This document shows positions 19,058 through 27,629 of a DNA stretch of 64,000 nt, piece after piece. The position numbers and the translations under genes were made by a program. The DNA is from Pseudomonas frederiksbergensis (GTDB lineage: Bacteria > Pseudomonadota > Gammaproteobacteria > Pseudomonadales > Pseudomonadaceae): positions 248,001 to 312,000 of the forward strand of contig NZ_MOBR01000008.1 of assembly GCF_003732705.1 (NCBI RefSeq). The letters run 5' to 3'. The stretch's first letter is position 1. Each line of letters opens with the position of its first letter. The notes under the pieces were generated by a model. It was not told where the DNA came from. It made no database searches and saw only the letters and a list, made by a program, of their open reading frames with translations.

Positions 19058-19871
19058 AGAAATACAACCACGCAGTACCTGACTTGGCGCCATCTAACAA
19101 TTTCATTGCGTCACTTGAATACTTTTCGGCAAGCGGGCCGGATCCGTTGTACGACGCGATAACCTTTTTCAGCAGTTCTGGCGTCAATGTCCCAGAGTGA
19201 CAGCGGGTTCCTGTCGCTCGGTCGATAAGCTCACGCAGATGACCTGCGGCATAGTAGAGATCCGCTTTCCAGTCATCACCGGGAATCCGTGTGTCCTGGT
19301 TCCAGCCAAAAATCCGATATTGTACGTCCTCGGGCAATGGCTTTTTGCAGTAGTAATTCTCCGTATATTTCACGGAGTTCTGCAATGTAGCCCTACTCAT
19401 ATTGGCGAAACCGCTGGATCCGCCAGCCAACTTATCTGGAACGACATCAAAAGCAATATTATCGACAATTGCCAGAAGCGTAGTGACTGATCGCTCACCA
19501 AACTGCATAGTCTGAAGGAACTTACTTCCTTTCGGTCCGTTTTCCTGTTGCAAAATAACTGCTAGCAAAACATGAGGAATACCATAATACTCGGCAGCTT
19601 GCTTTATCCAGACACGTATCTCGGAATCAGAAAAACTTGCCTTAAGCAACTCCTTTGTTTTAGGCACGTACCACATTATTTGCAAAGGAGACGGCAACTC
19701 GCCAGAGTAACTTGGAATGCTGTCATATCCGACCAGCGTCGTAACTTCTTTCCCATTACAACGACAAATTTTTAACTCTACAGGCGCAACCTCAGAGGTC
19801 TTAGTGCTGGAAGCACCGCCAGCAGGTACATATTCCTGTCCATCTTTATTGATCTTTTCAGGCTCAGCCAT
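19047..19871 (-). CDS. Predicted type VI effector with lysozyme/transglycosylase-like fold
   Basis: The protein is 274 residues with no signal peptide, encoded 14 bp after the PAAR gene. Three stretches resemble the SLT/goose-lysozyme fold: IPHVLLAVILQQENGP (98-113) with a candidate catalytic Glu at 110, SSGFANMSRATLQ (152-164) resembling the GxxQ-type motif, and IASYNGSGPLAEKY (238-251) resembling the AYNxG motif. Residues 1-75 are a separate N-terminal part with Cys36 and Cys38, which I do not recognise. The inferred role is cleavage of peptidoglycan glycan strands in rival cells after delivery by PAAR-VgrG. The start at 19871 has GGGAG upstream. The assignment rests on motif reading only. 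Confidence 0.72.
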   Translation of the reverse strand: MAEPEKINKDGQEYVPAGGASSTKTSEVAPVELKICRCNGKEVTTLVGYDSIPSYSGELPSPLQIMWYVPKTKELLKASFSDSEIRVWIKQAAEYYGIPHVLLAVILQQENGPKGSKFLQTMQFGERSVTTLLAIVDNIAFDVVPDKLAGGSSGFANMSRATLQNSVKYTENYYCKKPLPEDVQYRIFGWNQDTRIPGDDWKADLYYAAGHLRELIDRATGTRCHSGTLTPELLKKVIASYNGSGPLAEKYSSDAMKLLDGAKSGTAWLYFYEK

Positions 19872-19885
19872 GAACTACTACTCCC

Positions 19886-20386
19886 TTAGCTCTCAATAAA
19901 GACTTCGATTTTTTCGGAGCTTTTATGCGCTGCGACTCGATGCGTCAGCCCCAACTCATTAGTGATTCCACTTTCGAGCGAACCATCCTGGCGTCGAATC
20001 AGATATCTGGTATCCGCCAACGGATTACCCAACCCATTCTTCAATTGGAATTGAGCATCGAATCCCGGTATCACCAACGGAATGGGCGCCACAAACGGCA
20101 CCGCCGAATGCGAATTCCCGATAATCACCGTCCCGGACCCGGCAACAACCTTGTTGCCGTGCGTCCCCACGGAATCCACAGTCGCCGCCGCTTTTCCATT
20201 AATCAAAACCGTCGTCGCCAACCCGCCGACCATCGCGCCACCACACGCCGAGGCATCGCCTTGGCGGGCGGCCGGGAGGCCGTCGAAGAATACGTCGCCG
20301 GAACCGGCGGCGATCGGGTTGGTGGCGTGGCCGGGGAGCGGGCAAGCGGTGGGGTCGGTGACGCGTGCTGCGGGTTTGCCGGACAT
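19886..20386 (-). CDS. PAAR-domain spike tip protein with C-terminal extension
   Basis: PAAR proteins sharpen the VgrG tip and attach effectors. Residues 1-95 form the PAAR repeat domain (ARVTDPTACP, HGNKVVAGSGTVIIG). Residues 105-166 form a small extension (PLADTRYLIRRQDGS then GITNELGLTHRV) that resembles the transthyretin-like modules found on some PAAR proteins. That extension probably docks or recruits the next-encoded effector. The start has AAGGAG at proper spacing, 11 bp after tssE. Its base composition is closer to the core genes than to the effector behind it. Confidence 0.9.
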   Translation of the reverse strand: MSGKPAARVTDPTACPLPGHATNPIAAGSGDVFFDGLPAARQGDASACGGAMVGGLATTVLINGKAAATVDSVGTHGNKVVAGSGTVIIGNSHSAVPFVAPIPLVIPGFDAQFQLKNGLGNPLADTRYLIRRQDGSLESGITNELGLTHRVAAHKSSEKIEVFIES

Positions 20387-20397
20387 ACGAATCTCCT

Positions 20398-20805
20398 TTA
20401 AGTGACCTTCACTTGACCGCTGCCATCCAGGCGCGCGGCGAAACTGACCTGACGCTTGAAACCATCAACTTCCAGCAGGCCTTCGATGCTGAAGGACAGG
20501 CGAAGCTGATCGTTGTCACGCGGCAGGGAAATGACATGCACGTTGCTCAGGCGCGGCTCGTAGGCTTCGATGAAATTTTCGATGGCCAGACGGGCCTGAC
20601 TCAGGGAGTCGTGCAGGCTCAGACGCATGTCATTGAGATCGGGTAGCCCGTAATCGGACAGCGTTTGCACGCTGCCCGCACGGGTGCTGAGCATCTTGGC
20701 CAGATGGGCAGCCACGGACGCCATGGCGGAGACCTCGCGGCTCCAGCCGACGCGTTTGTCCGCGTCGCCACCCAGGCGTTCGAAAAGGCTGCCGTATCCA
20801 GTCAT
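20398..20805 (-). CDS. tssE: TssE type VI baseplate protein (gp25-like)
   Basis: TssE is the T4 gp25-like baseplate protein that initiates sheath polymerisation. The 135 residues contain the family pattern: N-terminal LFERLGG, then TLSDYGLPDLND, then AIENFIEAYEPRL. It lies 13 bp after tssC. In H2-type clusters tssF usually follows, but here the PAAR-effector-immunity cassette is interposed. Confidence 0.94.
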   Translation of the reverse strand: MTGYGSLFERLGGDADKRVGWSREVSAMASVAAHLAKMLSTRAGSVQTLSDYGLPDLNDMRLSLHDSLSQARLAIENFIEAYEPRLSNVHVISLPRDNDQLRLSFSIEGLLEVDGFKRQVSFAARLDGSGQVKVT

Positions 20806-20818
20806 GAGTTAGCTCCGC

Positions 20819-22294
20819 TTACTCTTTGTCCAGCTTGCCAACCAGCGACAGGGTGAAATCGGCACCCATGTACTTGAAGTGCGGACGCACGTTCAGGCTG
20901 ACGCGGTACCAGCCAGGCTCGCCTTCAACATCGCTGACGATGATCTGGGCAGCGCGCAGTGGACGACGGCCACGAACTTCGGCGCTTGGGTTTTCCTGGT
21001 CGGCCACGTACTGGCGGATCCACTTGTTGAGTTCCAGCTCGAGGTCGGTACGTTCTTTCCACGAACCGAGTTGCTCGCGCTGCAGCACTTTCAAGTAGTG
21101 AGCCAGGCGGTTGACGATCATCATGTACGGCAGTTGGGTGCCGAGCTTGTAGTTCAGTTCTGCAGCCTTGCCTTCTGCGCTGATGCCGAAGAACTTCGGC
21201 TTCTGCACCGAGCTGGCGGAGAAGAACGCCGCGTTGTCGGAGCCTTTGCGCATGGTCAGGGAAATGAAGCCTTCCTCGGCCAATTCGTATTCACGACGGT
21301 CGCTAACCAATACTTCCGTAGGAATCTTGGTTTCGATTTCGCCCATGCTTTCGAAGTGGTGCAACGGCAGGTCTTCAACCGCGCCACCGCTCTGCGGGCC
21401 GATGATGTTCGGGCACCAGCGGAACTTGGCGAAACTGTCGGTCAGCTTGGTGCCGAACGCGTAGGCGGTGTTGCCCCACAGGTAGTGCTCGTGGCTGTTG
21501 GCGACGGTTTCTTTGTACACGAACGATTTGACCGGGTTTTCTTCCGGGTCGTACGGGTTGCGCAGCAGGAAACGCGGCACGGTCAGGCCAACGTAACGGG
21601 AGTCTTCCGACTCACGGAAGCTCTGCCATTTGGCGAATTGCGGGCCTTCGAAGTGATCTTTCAGATCCTTGAGGTCCGGCAGGCCGGTGAAGCTTTCCAG
21701 GCCGAAGAATTTCGGGCCGGCGGCAGCGATGAACGGCGCGTGGGACATGCAGGCTACGCTGGACACGTACTGCATCAACTTCACGTCCGGCGAGCTTGGG
21801 GACATGTAGTAGTTAGCGATGATCGCGCCGACTGGCTGACCACCGAACTGACCGTATTCAGCGGTGTAGATGTGCTTGTACAGGCCCGACTGCATCACTT
21901 CTGGCGAATCTTCGAAATCGTCCAGCAGGTCGTCTTTGGAGACGTTGAGGATTTCAATCTTGATGTTTTCGCGGAAGTTGGTGCGATCGACCAGCAACTG
22001 CAGGCCACGCCACGAGGATTCCAGAGACTGGAAGTCCGGGTGGTGCAGGATTTCGTCCATCTGGCGGCTGAGCTTGGCATCGATCTCGGCGATCATGCGG
22101 TCGACCATGGCCTTCTTGACTGGCTCACCGTTGTTCTGCGGCTTGAGCAGCTCTTCGATGAACGCCGACACGCCGCGCTTGGCGATGTCGTAGGCTTCGT
22201 CGTCCGGCGTCAGGCGGGTTTCGGCGATGATGCTGTCGAGAATGCTGTACTCGCCATTCTCTTTGCTCTTTTGCTGTGCTGCGCTAGTGCTCAT
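20819..22294 (-). CDS. tssC: TssC type VI sheath large subunit
   Basis: TssC with TssB forms the contractile sheath. It is 491 residues with typical stretches (LESSWRGLQLLVDRTNF, PKFFGLESFTGLPDL, PYMMIVNRLAHYLKVLQRE). The stop is 13 bp before tssE and the start 28 bp after tssB. Nothing looks unusual. Confidence 0.97.
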   Translation of the reverse strand: MSTSAAQQKSKENGEYSILDSIIAETRLTPDDEAYDIAKRGVSAFIEELLKPQNNGEPVKKAMVDRMIAEIDAKLSRQMDEILHHPDFQSLESSWRGLQLLVDRTNFRENIKIEILNVSKDDLLDDFEDSPEVMQSGLYKHIYTAEYGQFGGQPVGAIIANYYMSPSSPDVKLMQYVSSVACMSHAPFIAAAGPKFFGLESFTGLPDLKDLKDHFEGPQFAKWQSFRESEDSRYVGLTVPRFLLRNPYDPEENPVKSFVYKETVANSHEHYLWGNTAYAFGTKLTDSFAKFRWCPNIIGPQSGGAVEDLPLHHFESMGEIETKIPTEVLVSDRREYELAEEGFISLTMRKGSDNAAFFSASSVQKPKFFGISAEGKAAELNYKLGTQLPYMMIVNRLAHYLKVLQREQLGSWKERTDLELELNKWIRQYVADQENPSAEVRGRRPLRAAQIIVSDVEGEPGWYRVSLNVRPHFKYMGADFTLSLVGKLDKE

Positions 22295-22322
22295 TGTGTT
22301 GGCTTCCTTGGCTGATAGAGAC

Positions 22323-22826
22323 TCAGGCGTCCTGGGCTGCGGCGTTCAAGCCCAGCTCACCCAGTACGCGACCGCGGGATTCGTCGTCGGCGAGAACGCC
22401 TTCGATGGCTTTGCGGAACGCAGGCGCGTTACCCAGCGGACCTTTGAGGGCCACCAGCGCGTCGCGCAGTTCCATCAGTTTCTTCAGCTCAGGCACTTGC
22501 TCAACCAGCGAGGCCGGGTTGAAGTCCTTCATCGAGTTGACGCGCAGTTGCACGCCCAGCTCTTCAGTGCTGCCTTCTTCCTGAAGACGGTTCGGCACGT
22601 TCAACGTCAGGCTCAGCTCTTGCTTGGCCAACACTTCGTCGAACGTCATTTTGTCGATGCTGATCGGCTTGCGATCTTCGACTTTGCGCTCGTCCTTGCG
22701 GTGGGTGTAGTCACCGATTGCCAGTAGTTTCAGCGGCAGTTCGATCTCTTCATTAGCACCGCCGGTGGCGGGTTTGAAGGTGACGTTAATGCGTTCCTTG
22801 GGGGCTACCGAGCCTTCTTTGGCCAT
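22323..22826 (-). CDS. tssB: TssB type VI sheath small subunit
   Basis: TssB is the small sheath subunit that pairs with TssC. From ATG 22824-22826 (AAGGAG upstream) it is 167 residues, the usual size, opening MAKEGSVAPKERINVTF. A longer reading upstream is rejected because it lacks a ribosome site and reads through the gap after tssA. Confidence 0.96.
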   Translation of the reverse strand: MAKEGSVAPKERINVTFKPATGGANEEIELPLKLLAIGDYTHRKDERKVEDRKPISIDKMTFDEVLAKQELSLTLNVPNRLQEEGSTEELGVQLRVNSMKDFNPASLVEQVPELKKLMELRDALVALKGPLGNAPAFRKAIEGVLADDESRGRVLGELGLNAAAQDA

Positions 22827-22858
22827 GGCTTTTCTCCTTGCGGTTGTGGCCCTGGGGC

Positions 22859-24415
22859 CTATTCGAGTACCACTTCGAGATCGAGGTGGCACAGCCTGCG
22901 ATAAATCTCTTCCTTGCGTTCACGCACTGCATGGTTCTGCGGTAACAACTCGCAGCAGCTATGCAGCAAATGCAGCACTTCCAGCGCAAGATCGGGCTCC
23001 CAGGCGTTCAGGCCTGAGTCCTGTAATGTTTGGTCAAGGGTTTCGAGTTGGGTCCTGGCCAGTTCGTACTTTTTGGCCATGAAGCACAGCCGTGCCAGGG
23101 CGAACTGCCAGAAAAACCGCGCCCGCCCGCCTTGGGCGGCTTGCAGGCCCTGCTTGAGTATTTGCACGGCGGCCTTGAGGCCGTCCTTGCGCAAAATCGG
23201 CAGGACTTCTTCCAGGGCCACTTCCCAGGCCGGCTGGTTGTCAGCGACTTCGACCTTGCGCGGCGCACTGGCGCTTTGCAGGTGCGGCATGACGTGGGCA
23301 CTGACCCAGGCGCGAGTGGCCGGATCAGCAAATGGCGCGCCGTCATGGAAGCGTAATTCGATGATGCCGGGCAGGCGCTGAATCAAAAGCGCGAAGTGGA
23401 TTTCCACTTCGCGCATTGCCATCTCGGCGTTCAGCCCCTGAAGGCATTCCCAGACCATTCGTTGGCCATCGAACCAGAACGGCGCCTTCGCCAGGCTCGC
23501 CTCCAGTTCCACCAGCAGGTCGGCGTATTTGGCCTGGTCGTAACGATCCTGATAGGCCTTGAGCTTGTCCGCCGGCAGGCCACGCAACATGGTGATCTGC
23601 TCGGCGTTACGCTCGGGCACCGCGTCGATGGGCAACCACAGCAGCGTGCGATTGAGGCGCAGGGCGCGCAGGTCGGTGGCTTTCTGCTTGAGCCACCAGG
23701 CGCACAGCGGACGAGCGTTTTCCTGCTGAGCGCGCAGGGCCTTGTGGGCTTCTTTTTCGTTGTCGATCGGTGCGCCGGGGGTGAACAGCTGGGTCGCGGC
23801 CTGCTTGACCTGGGCGACGGCGGCGCCCACCACGCCAGGTTCTGGCTGGTTGTCGGCGGCGCGCTGCACCATGTTTTTCAGGCGTCGGGAGATCGGCAGC
23901 AGCAATGGCGCGTCGTCGCCCAAGTGCTCGGTGCACGCGGCATCGAGACCTTCAAGGTGCTCCACCATCCGGCGGAACATCGGCAACTGCTCTTTGATTG
24001 CGACTTTTTCGGTCAGCACTTGCTCAAGACGCGGCACCAACCAGCTGATGGCAGCGGCGCGGGTACGCGCCTTGTTCGGGTGAACTTCTGCCCAGTGGTT
24101 TTCCGACAAATGGTGCAGCAAACCGAGGCCCGCCAGCAGCCCCTGGAAGGATTCACGCTGGTACAAAGCCCAGGTGAGCCAGGCGCCGACCCGCAAATCC
24201 TTGGACTGGGTACGTAGCAGGTTTTCGCTGTTTTCGCGGATTTTCAGCCAGTCGATCTGCCCGGCTTCGTGCATCGACTGGGCTTTGGCCAGCTCGCTTT
24301 CCAGCGCCTCATATTCGCTCGAAAAGCGAACATCCTCGCCCGCGAAATTCTCTTTGGAAACAGAGGCTTTTGCGAGTTCAAGGTAATGGGCGGAAAGTTT
24401 GCTTGAGTAGGACAT
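22859..24415 (-). CDS. tssA: TssA-family type VI protein (VasJ/VC_A0119 type)
   Basis: TssA proteins cap and prime the growing sheath. The 518 residues have an N-terminal ImpA_N-like region (LRVGAWLTWALYQRESFQG) and the long C-terminal half seen in the VC_A0119/TIGR03362 group. It is the first gene of the type VI operon, 32 bp before tssB. The start at 24415 is preceded by AAAGG. The upstream 650 bp contain no gene and should hold the operon promoter. Confidence 0.92.
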   Translation of the reverse strand: MSYSSKLSAHYLELAKASVSKENFAGEDVRFSSEYEALESELAKAQSMHEAGQIDWLKIRENSENLLRTQSKDLRVGAWLTWALYQRESFQGLLAGLGLLHHLSENHWAEVHPNKARTRAAAISWLVPRLEQVLTEKVAIKEQLPMFRRMVEHLEGLDAACTEHLGDDAPLLLPISRRLKNMVQRAADNQPEPGVVGAAVAQVKQAATQLFTPGAPIDNEKEAHKALRAQQENARPLCAWWLKQKATDLRALRLNRTLLWLPIDAVPERNAEQITMLRGLPADKLKAYQDRYDQAKYADLLVELEASLAKAPFWFDGQRMVWECLQGLNAEMAMREVEIHFALLIQRLPGIIELRFHDGAPFADPATRAWVSAHVMPHLQSASAPRKVEVADNQPAWEVALEEVLPILRKDGLKAAVQILKQGLQAAQGGRARFFWQFALARLCFMAKKYELARTQLETLDQTLQDSGLNAWEPDLALEVLHLLHSCCELLPQNHAVRERKEEIYRRLCHLDLEVVLE

Positions 24416-24845
24416 CCATGGCCTTTATTTAGGATTACGGTCACACGCCAATTGGAGTTTCAACGGCGGCGGACAGTATCAAAGAGCTGCGATGGTTCTC
24501 ATCCAATTGAGTTCGTGCTCTTGCAAGTGGGCGCATCGTAATCACTATGATGGCCACTAGCAAGCATCTGATTAAACAACAAGACGAAGTGTTCTCTGTT
24601 TCACGTAGGAGATATCCCTATATCTCTCGGGGACTCCCCTGATGTCAGTTTAATATTTCAACTGCCAGGCCACCGTCCCGCAACCGTTGATCCAGAGCTA
24701 TTTCTTCAATCCCCAGCAACCATTGACGATTCGGTCTGTGGGGTGGGCGCAAAGCATGACAAGAATAAAAAATGATAAATGTAGGAAATGTCTGAAAGGT
24801 TGCACACATCTATGAACAAAACGACGAGAGACAACAGCCAACTTA

Positions 24846-24874
24846 AAAAGTGCCATCGCAATGATGGCACTTTT
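24846..24874. terminator. Bidirectional hairpin terminator in the tssA-hupA gap
   Basis: A 12-bp perfect stem (AAAAGTGCCATC, loop GCAAT, then GATGGCACTTTT) has A-runs before and T-runs after, so it could stop transcription on either strand. No recognised gene ends here. It may end a small RNA or a transcript from the type VI promoter side. Confidence 0.65.
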
Positions 24875-24991
24875 ATATAGCGGTGAATTCCGCAACGACG
24901 CCGAGGACAACTCCGGCAGTTCACTCTGTTTCCAGAGTGTATTAATCAGTCCACCACACGCACTTCATATAAACAGAAGGCAATGCCCAAA

Positions 24992-25029
24992 AAAAATGGG
25001 CCTGCGACTTAATCGGCAGGCCCATTTTT
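24992..25029. terminator. Bidirectional terminator downstream of hupA
   Basis: A 14-bp stem, AAAAATGGGCCTGC paired with GCAGGCCCATTTTT around a 10-base loop, is bounded by A and T runs. It lies 40 bp beyond the HU stop on the minus strand and is the natural end of that transcript. Confidence 0.85.
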
Positions 25030-25068
25030 CAATACGGTTCTCCCCGTTATTCAGGGAGTTCGCCGCAA

Positions 25069-25344
25069 TTATGGATTAACGCTGTCTTTCAACGACTTGC
25101 CTGGCTTGAAGGCGACGGTGTTGCTGGCCTTGATTTTCACAGGCTCACCGGTTTGCGGGTTTTTGCCGGTGCGGGCACCGCGGTGACGTTGCAGGAAGGT
25201 ACCGAAGCCCACCAGCGTGACGCTGTCCTTGCGGTGCAGAGCGCCGGTGATTTCTTCGAGAACCGCGTTGAGAACGCGGTTGGCCTGCTCTTTGGTGAGG
25301 TCTGCTTTTTCAGCAATTGCAGCGGCGAGTTCTGGTTTACGCAT
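25069..25344 (-). CDS. hupA: Histone-like DNA-binding protein HU
   Basis: HU is a nucleoid protein that bends and compacts DNA. The 91 residues are a full-length HU/IHF-family chain: MRKPELAAAIAEKADL, then VTLVGFGTFLQRHRGARTG (the beta-arm base), then NPQTGEPVKIKASNTVAFKPG. The proline-tipped DNA-binding arm is intact. Context next to the rubredoxin reductase matches PA5348 rather than the lon-linked hupB, so hupA is used. An AAAGGGG site precedes the start. Confidence 0.93.
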   Translation of the reverse strand: MRKPELAAAIAEKADLTKEQANRVLNAVLEEITGALHRKDSVTLVGFGTFLQRHRGARTGKNPQTGEPVKIKASNTVAFKPGKSLKDSVNP

Positions 25345-25536
25345 TAGTGAAGCCCCTTTGACGGTTTTTTGTTGTTATGTCCGTGCTGTTCTCGTTGGAA
25401 CAGCGCCCAAGGCGCCGCAGGTGCTCTACTCTGCGGCAGACGGGAGTGAGAATGGCACGCACGGAAGAGCCGCGCCAGTCTCGGCGCGACGTTTGTAGGG
25501 GCAAAAGCGGGGTGATTCCGACAGAACGACCGGTAT

Positions 25537-26685
25537 TTACGCCAGCAGGGCCGGAAGCTCTTTGTTCAAAGCGAGTTTTTCCATCACGGCCGCGCCTGTC
25601 AGGGCATAACCGAGCAATTTGCCCGAGCCATCGCGGCACAGCGCCTTGATGTCGGCGCCCTGCCCTTCGACCGTCCAGACGCCTTCGGCGCCCCGTGGCG
25701 GCGGTGAAACCACCAATGGGCAGACCGGAGTTTTCACGGTGATCGGCATCGGGCCGTAACTCACCGCTGTAGGATTTCCCGCCAGGGTTTGTGCCAGCGC
25801 TCTCGCACAACTCATCAGGGGCATCACGTACAACAAATTCAGCCCATCGACCTCGGCGCAGTCACCCAGGGCGTAGATATTGGCGTGGGAAGTCTTCAGG
25901 TGACGATCAACCACGACGCCGCGATTGACTTGAACCCCCGCAGCCGCCGCCAAATCGATGCGCGGGCGCAGGCCAATGGCCGAGACCACCACATCGCACG
26001 GGATGACTTGGCCGTCGGACAGGTGCGCTTCCAGCCCATCTGCCACCCGTTGCAGGCGATTGAGCACCGGCCCGAGGTGAAAGCGTGCACCGAGGCTTTC
26101 CAGCCCGGCCTGGACCGCAGCGGCCGCCGCCGGGTGCAGCAAGGTCGGCATGACTTGTTCGCACGGCGCCACCAGTTGCACTTCGTAACCGCCGAGGATC
26201 AAGTCGTTGGCGAATTCGCAGCCAATCAGGCCCGCACCCAGCAGCAGCACCCGGCGCTTGCCGGCCGCCGCCGCGCGAAAGCGTGCGTAATCTTCCAGAT
26301 CATTGATCGGGAACACCGCGTCAGCGCCGTCGCCTTCGATCGGCACCCGCACGGTTTCCGCGCCCCAGGCCAGGATCAGGTCGCGATAGATCACCGCTTC
26401 CTCGCCGATCCACAGGCGTTTGTGGCCCGGGTCGATGCCGCTGATGCGAGTGTGAGTACGCACTTCGGCCTTCAACTGCTCGGCCATGGCGCCGGGCTCG
26501 GCCATGCTCAGGCCGTCGGCGTCCTTGTTTTTGCCGAAACCGGTGGAGAGCATCGGCTTGGAGTAAGAACGCCCGTCATCGGCGGTAATCAGCAGCAGCG
26601 GGGTTTCGCCATCGAGCTTGCGAAACTCCCGGGCCAGGTTGTAGCCAGCCAGGCCGGTGCCGACGATCACGACAGGTGCGTTCAT
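25537..26685 (-). CDS. rubB: Rubredoxin-NAD(+) reductase
   Basis: This FAD-dependent oxidoreductase passes electrons from NADH to rubredoxin. The 382 residues show an N-terminal FAD motif [13 protein letters not shown] (6-18), a second dinucleotide motif [13 protein letters not shown] (about 147-159) for NADH, and the FAD-closing [10 protein letters not shown] (about 283). It is encoded 22 bp after its probable substrate gene, the rubredoxin, on the same strand. Confidence 0.93.
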   Translation of the reverse strand: MNAPVVIVGTGLAGYNLAREFRKLDGETPLLLITADDGRSYSKPMLSTGFGKNKDADGLSMAEPGAMAEQLKAEVRTHTRISGIDPGHKRLWIGEEAVIYRDLILAWGAETVRVPIEGDGADAVFPINDLEDYARFRAAAAGKRRVLLLGAGLIGCEFANDLILGGYEVQLVAPCEQVMPTLLHPAAAAAVQAGLESLGARFHLGPVLNRLQRVADGLEAHLSDGQVIPCDVVVSAIGLRPRIDLAAAAGVQVNRGVVVDRHLKTSHANIYALGDCAEVDGLNLLYVMPLMSCARALAQTLAGNPTAVSYGPMPITVKTPVCPLVVSPPPRGAEGVWTVEGQGADIKALCRDGSGKLLGYALTGAAVMEKLALNKELPALLA

Positions 26686-26707
26686 GCCTTACTCCTCTGA
26701 AAGTTGT

Positions 26708-26878
26708 TTATGCAGCGATTTCAATCATTTCGAAATCTGCCTTGCCTACGCCGCAGTCCGGGCACAGCCAGTCTTCCGGCACGTCCTGCCACAGGGTGCC
26801 TGCTGCAATGCCGTCATCCGGCCAGCCTTCGGCTTCGTTATAAATCAGGCCGCAGACCACACATTGCCACTTTTTCAT
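26708..26878 (-). CDS. rubA: Rubredoxin
   Basis: Rubredoxin is a one-iron electron carrier. The 56-residue frame, ATG at 26876-26878, has the two iron-binding pairs: C6-V-V-C9 followed by GLIYNEAEGWPDDGI, and C39-P-D-C42 followed by GVGKADFE. It is co-transcribed with the reductase downstream. P. aeruginosa has two tandem rubredoxins here; only one is present in this genome's locus. Electron acceptors may include alkane hydroxylase-type enzymes or oxygen-stress systems, which the sequence does not show. Confidence 0.95.
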   Translation of the reverse strand: MKKWQCVVCGLIYNEAEGWPDDGIAAGTLWQDVPEDWLCPDCGVGKADFEMIEIAA

Positions 26879-27077
26879 CGGGTTACTTCCTCAGTATTCA
26901 GGTGTTTGCCGGCGCGAACGGTCGATGGGTGAAGCGTTGCCGTCCGGCTCAGGGCGTTTTGTACTGATCGAACCCGGCAGATGCAAGCCTGTTCGATGCG
27001 CGGGAGGCTCGCTCAATCAAAATCGCTGAGCGCCATGGTAAGCTCGCCGCCTCATTTGCTGCCAATAATGACTCACT

Positions 27078-27629
27078 GTGCCGCACTCAAAATCCCCGTT
27101 CTGGCTCTCCCAAAGTCAACTCGCCCCCCTCCCCGACGCCTCTACCCTCGACTGGCTGTTCGACGAAGGCTCCCTGACTCGCCGCCTGATCCGTTTGTCG
27201 AATGACCGCTTCAGCGTCACGCCGTTGTTCGAAGGCTGGCAAGCGTTGCGCGCCGATGAATGTGCAGCGCTGGGCCTGACCGAAGGCAGCGAAGGCTGGG
27301 TGCGCGAGGTGTATCTGCGCGGCAATGGCCAAGCCTGGGTGTTCGCTCGCAGCGTTGCGGCGCGCAGCGCGTTGCAAGGTGATGGCCTGCACATGGACGA
27401 ACTGGGCAGCCGCTCGTTGGGCGAGCTACTGTTTTGCGACCGGGCATTTCAGCGCCAGGCTATCGAGGTTTGCCACTACCCTCAGGAATGGTTGCCGCTG
27501 GAGTCGCGAACACCTGAACTGTGGGGTCGTCGCTCGCGTTTCGACCGTGGCGCCTTGAGCGTGCTGGTGGCTGAGATTTTCCTGCCGACCTTATGGCTCG
27601 CCACCCGCGCCCACCCGGAGAACTGCTGA
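27078..27629 (+). CDS. ubiC: Chorismate-pyruvate lyase
   Basis: UbiC converts chorismate to 4-hydroxybenzoate and pyruvate, the first committed step of ubiquinone synthesis. The 183 residues have the UbiC features WVREVYLRG and [10 protein letters not shown], and the C-terminal [19 protein letters not shown]. Start is GTG at 27078; a nearby ATG (27067) is in another frame. The stop overlaps the ubiA start as TGATG, so the two are translationally coupled. Confidence 0.93.
   Translation: MPHSKSPFWLSQSQLAPLPDASTLDWLFDEGSLTRRLIRLSNDRFSVTPLFEGWQALRADECAALGLTEGSEGWVREVYLRGNGQAWVFARSVAARSALQGDGLHMDELGSRSLGELLFCDRAFQRQAIEVCHYPQEWLPLESRTPELWGRRSRFDRGALSVLVAEIFLPTLWLATRAHPENC

Larger units (their letters stand above)
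24416..25068. other. Gene-free interval upstream of the type VI operon
   Basis: No convincing gene lies in these 653 bp. They should contain the promoter of the type VI operon. I searched by eye for a minus-strand -24/-12 (sigma-54) element and found none I would defend. The interval holds two strong hairpins: one at 24846-24874 with T-runs on both sides, and the HU terminator at 24992-25029. The bases between 24540 and 24960 are visibly AT-richer than the coding flanks. Confidence 0.6.

Noticed and set aside
24416..24700. Possible sigma-54 promoter for the type VI operon
   Set aside because: The best look-alikes on the minus strand lack the GG and GC elements at proper spacing. I do not claim a site.
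24812..24880. A 22-codon frame ending in the 24846-24874 hairpin
   Set aside because: There is no adequate ribosome site and no sign of conservation available. The stop coincides with a structured terminator.
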